Source: Puniceicoccales bacterium
Lineage (GTDB): Bacteria; Verrucomicrobiota; Verrucomicrobiia; Opitutales; Oceanipulchritudinaceae
DNA length: 6,159 bases
Direction: 5' to 3'
Assembly (NCBI GenBank): GCA_030595525.1
Contig: JAUVDD010000105.1
Span: 1 to 6,159, forward strand
Shown here: positions 5,966-6,159 of the stretch, one piece after another
Layout: the number at the start of each line of letters is the position of its first letter
Numbering within the stretch: the first letter of the stretch is position 1
Notes under the pieces: generated by a model
Told to the model about the DNA's origin: nothing
The model's input: the letters and a program-made list of their open reading frames with translations, nothing else
The model's database searches: none
Translations under genes and position numbers: made by a program

Positions 5966-6159
5966 ATGAAAACATTAAAAGTATTCCTAACAGTCGCAGT
6001 TGCCCTGACTTCAGTAGCCACCGCACAGGCCGGCACCATTAAGGTGGAATTCATGGATGTTGAAAAATTCACTGACTTTTCTGTCAGCGGTTTAAGCGAA
6101 GAAAAAACCCTTGGTCTCTTCGAATCGGAGTTGGAGGATGAGCTCGAGCGATTTGCCAA
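5966..6159 (+). CDS. Secreted protein, probable DUF3016 family (5' part only)
   Basis: 64 complete codons are visible before the right edge. Residues 1-22 are a Sec signal peptide: Lys at 2 and 5, hydrophobic core FLTVAVALTSVA, and an AQA cleavage motif just before GTIKVEF. The mature start, GTIKVEFMDVEKFTDFSVSG followed by an acidic helix with repeated Glu/Leu, resembles the opening of DUF3016 proteins (beta strand V.V.F.DPE.FTD, then a helix). Those proteins are uncharacterised and predicted periplasmic. The family call is by memory of pattern and only a small part of the domain is visible; an unrelated secreted protein is possible. It follows the membrane protein by 59 bp on the same strand, which suggests a shared envelope-related context. 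Confidence 0.65.
   Translation, partial: MKTLKVFLTVAVALTSVATAQAGTIKVEFMDVEKFTDFSVSGLSEEKTLGLFESELEDELERFA

Overview
The window reads as a chromosomal segment of a Gram-negative bacterium, most likely Verrucomicrobiota (Opitutae-like). The evidence is the first ~120 nt of a 16S rRNA gene, on the minus strand, whose 5' text resembles that group. Lineage markers elsewhere fit: a membrane-anchored protein with an FGE/SUMF1-like C-terminus, a probable DUF3016 protein, and weak or absent Shine-Dalgarno sequences before most genes. The taxonomic call is recognition from memory, not a search.

Layout. Positions 1-120 hold the 5' end of the 16S gene (minus strand, running off the left edge). Positions 121 to about 380 are its leader and promoter region: two consecutive stem-loops (one a perfect 8-bp stem closed by a UUCG tetraloop), a boxB-like hairpin followed by a boxA-like element, and a -35-like TTGACG preceded by an A-rich tract. 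Positions 359-614 carry no gene. Positions 615-3955 are a tight minus-strand operon transcribed toward the rRNA gene: tyrA (prephenate/arogenate dehydrogenase), aroA (EPSP synthase), cmk (cytidylate kinase) and a small DTW/TSR3-like putative RNA-modification protein. The junctions overlap by 1, 11 and 1 bases, so translation is probably coupled. tyrA-aroA-cmk is a widespread arrangement joining aromatic amino acid synthesis to CMP phosphorylation; the DTW-like gene at its end is the less usual part.

Positions 3956-4118 are a 163-bp divergent intergenic region. On the plus strand, 4119-5906 encodes a 595-residue single-pass membrane protein with five helical repeats of about 67 residues and a reduced FGE-like domain lacking the usual catalytic features. 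At 5966 a secreted protein begins that resembles DUF3016; it is cut by the right edge.

The most interesting items are the membrane-anchored repeat/FGE-like protein, the DTW-like protein lacking a zinc-cysteine cluster and placed just before an rRNA operon, and the structured rRNA leader. No mobile element, CRISPR array, tRNA gene or convincing intrinsic terminator was seen.
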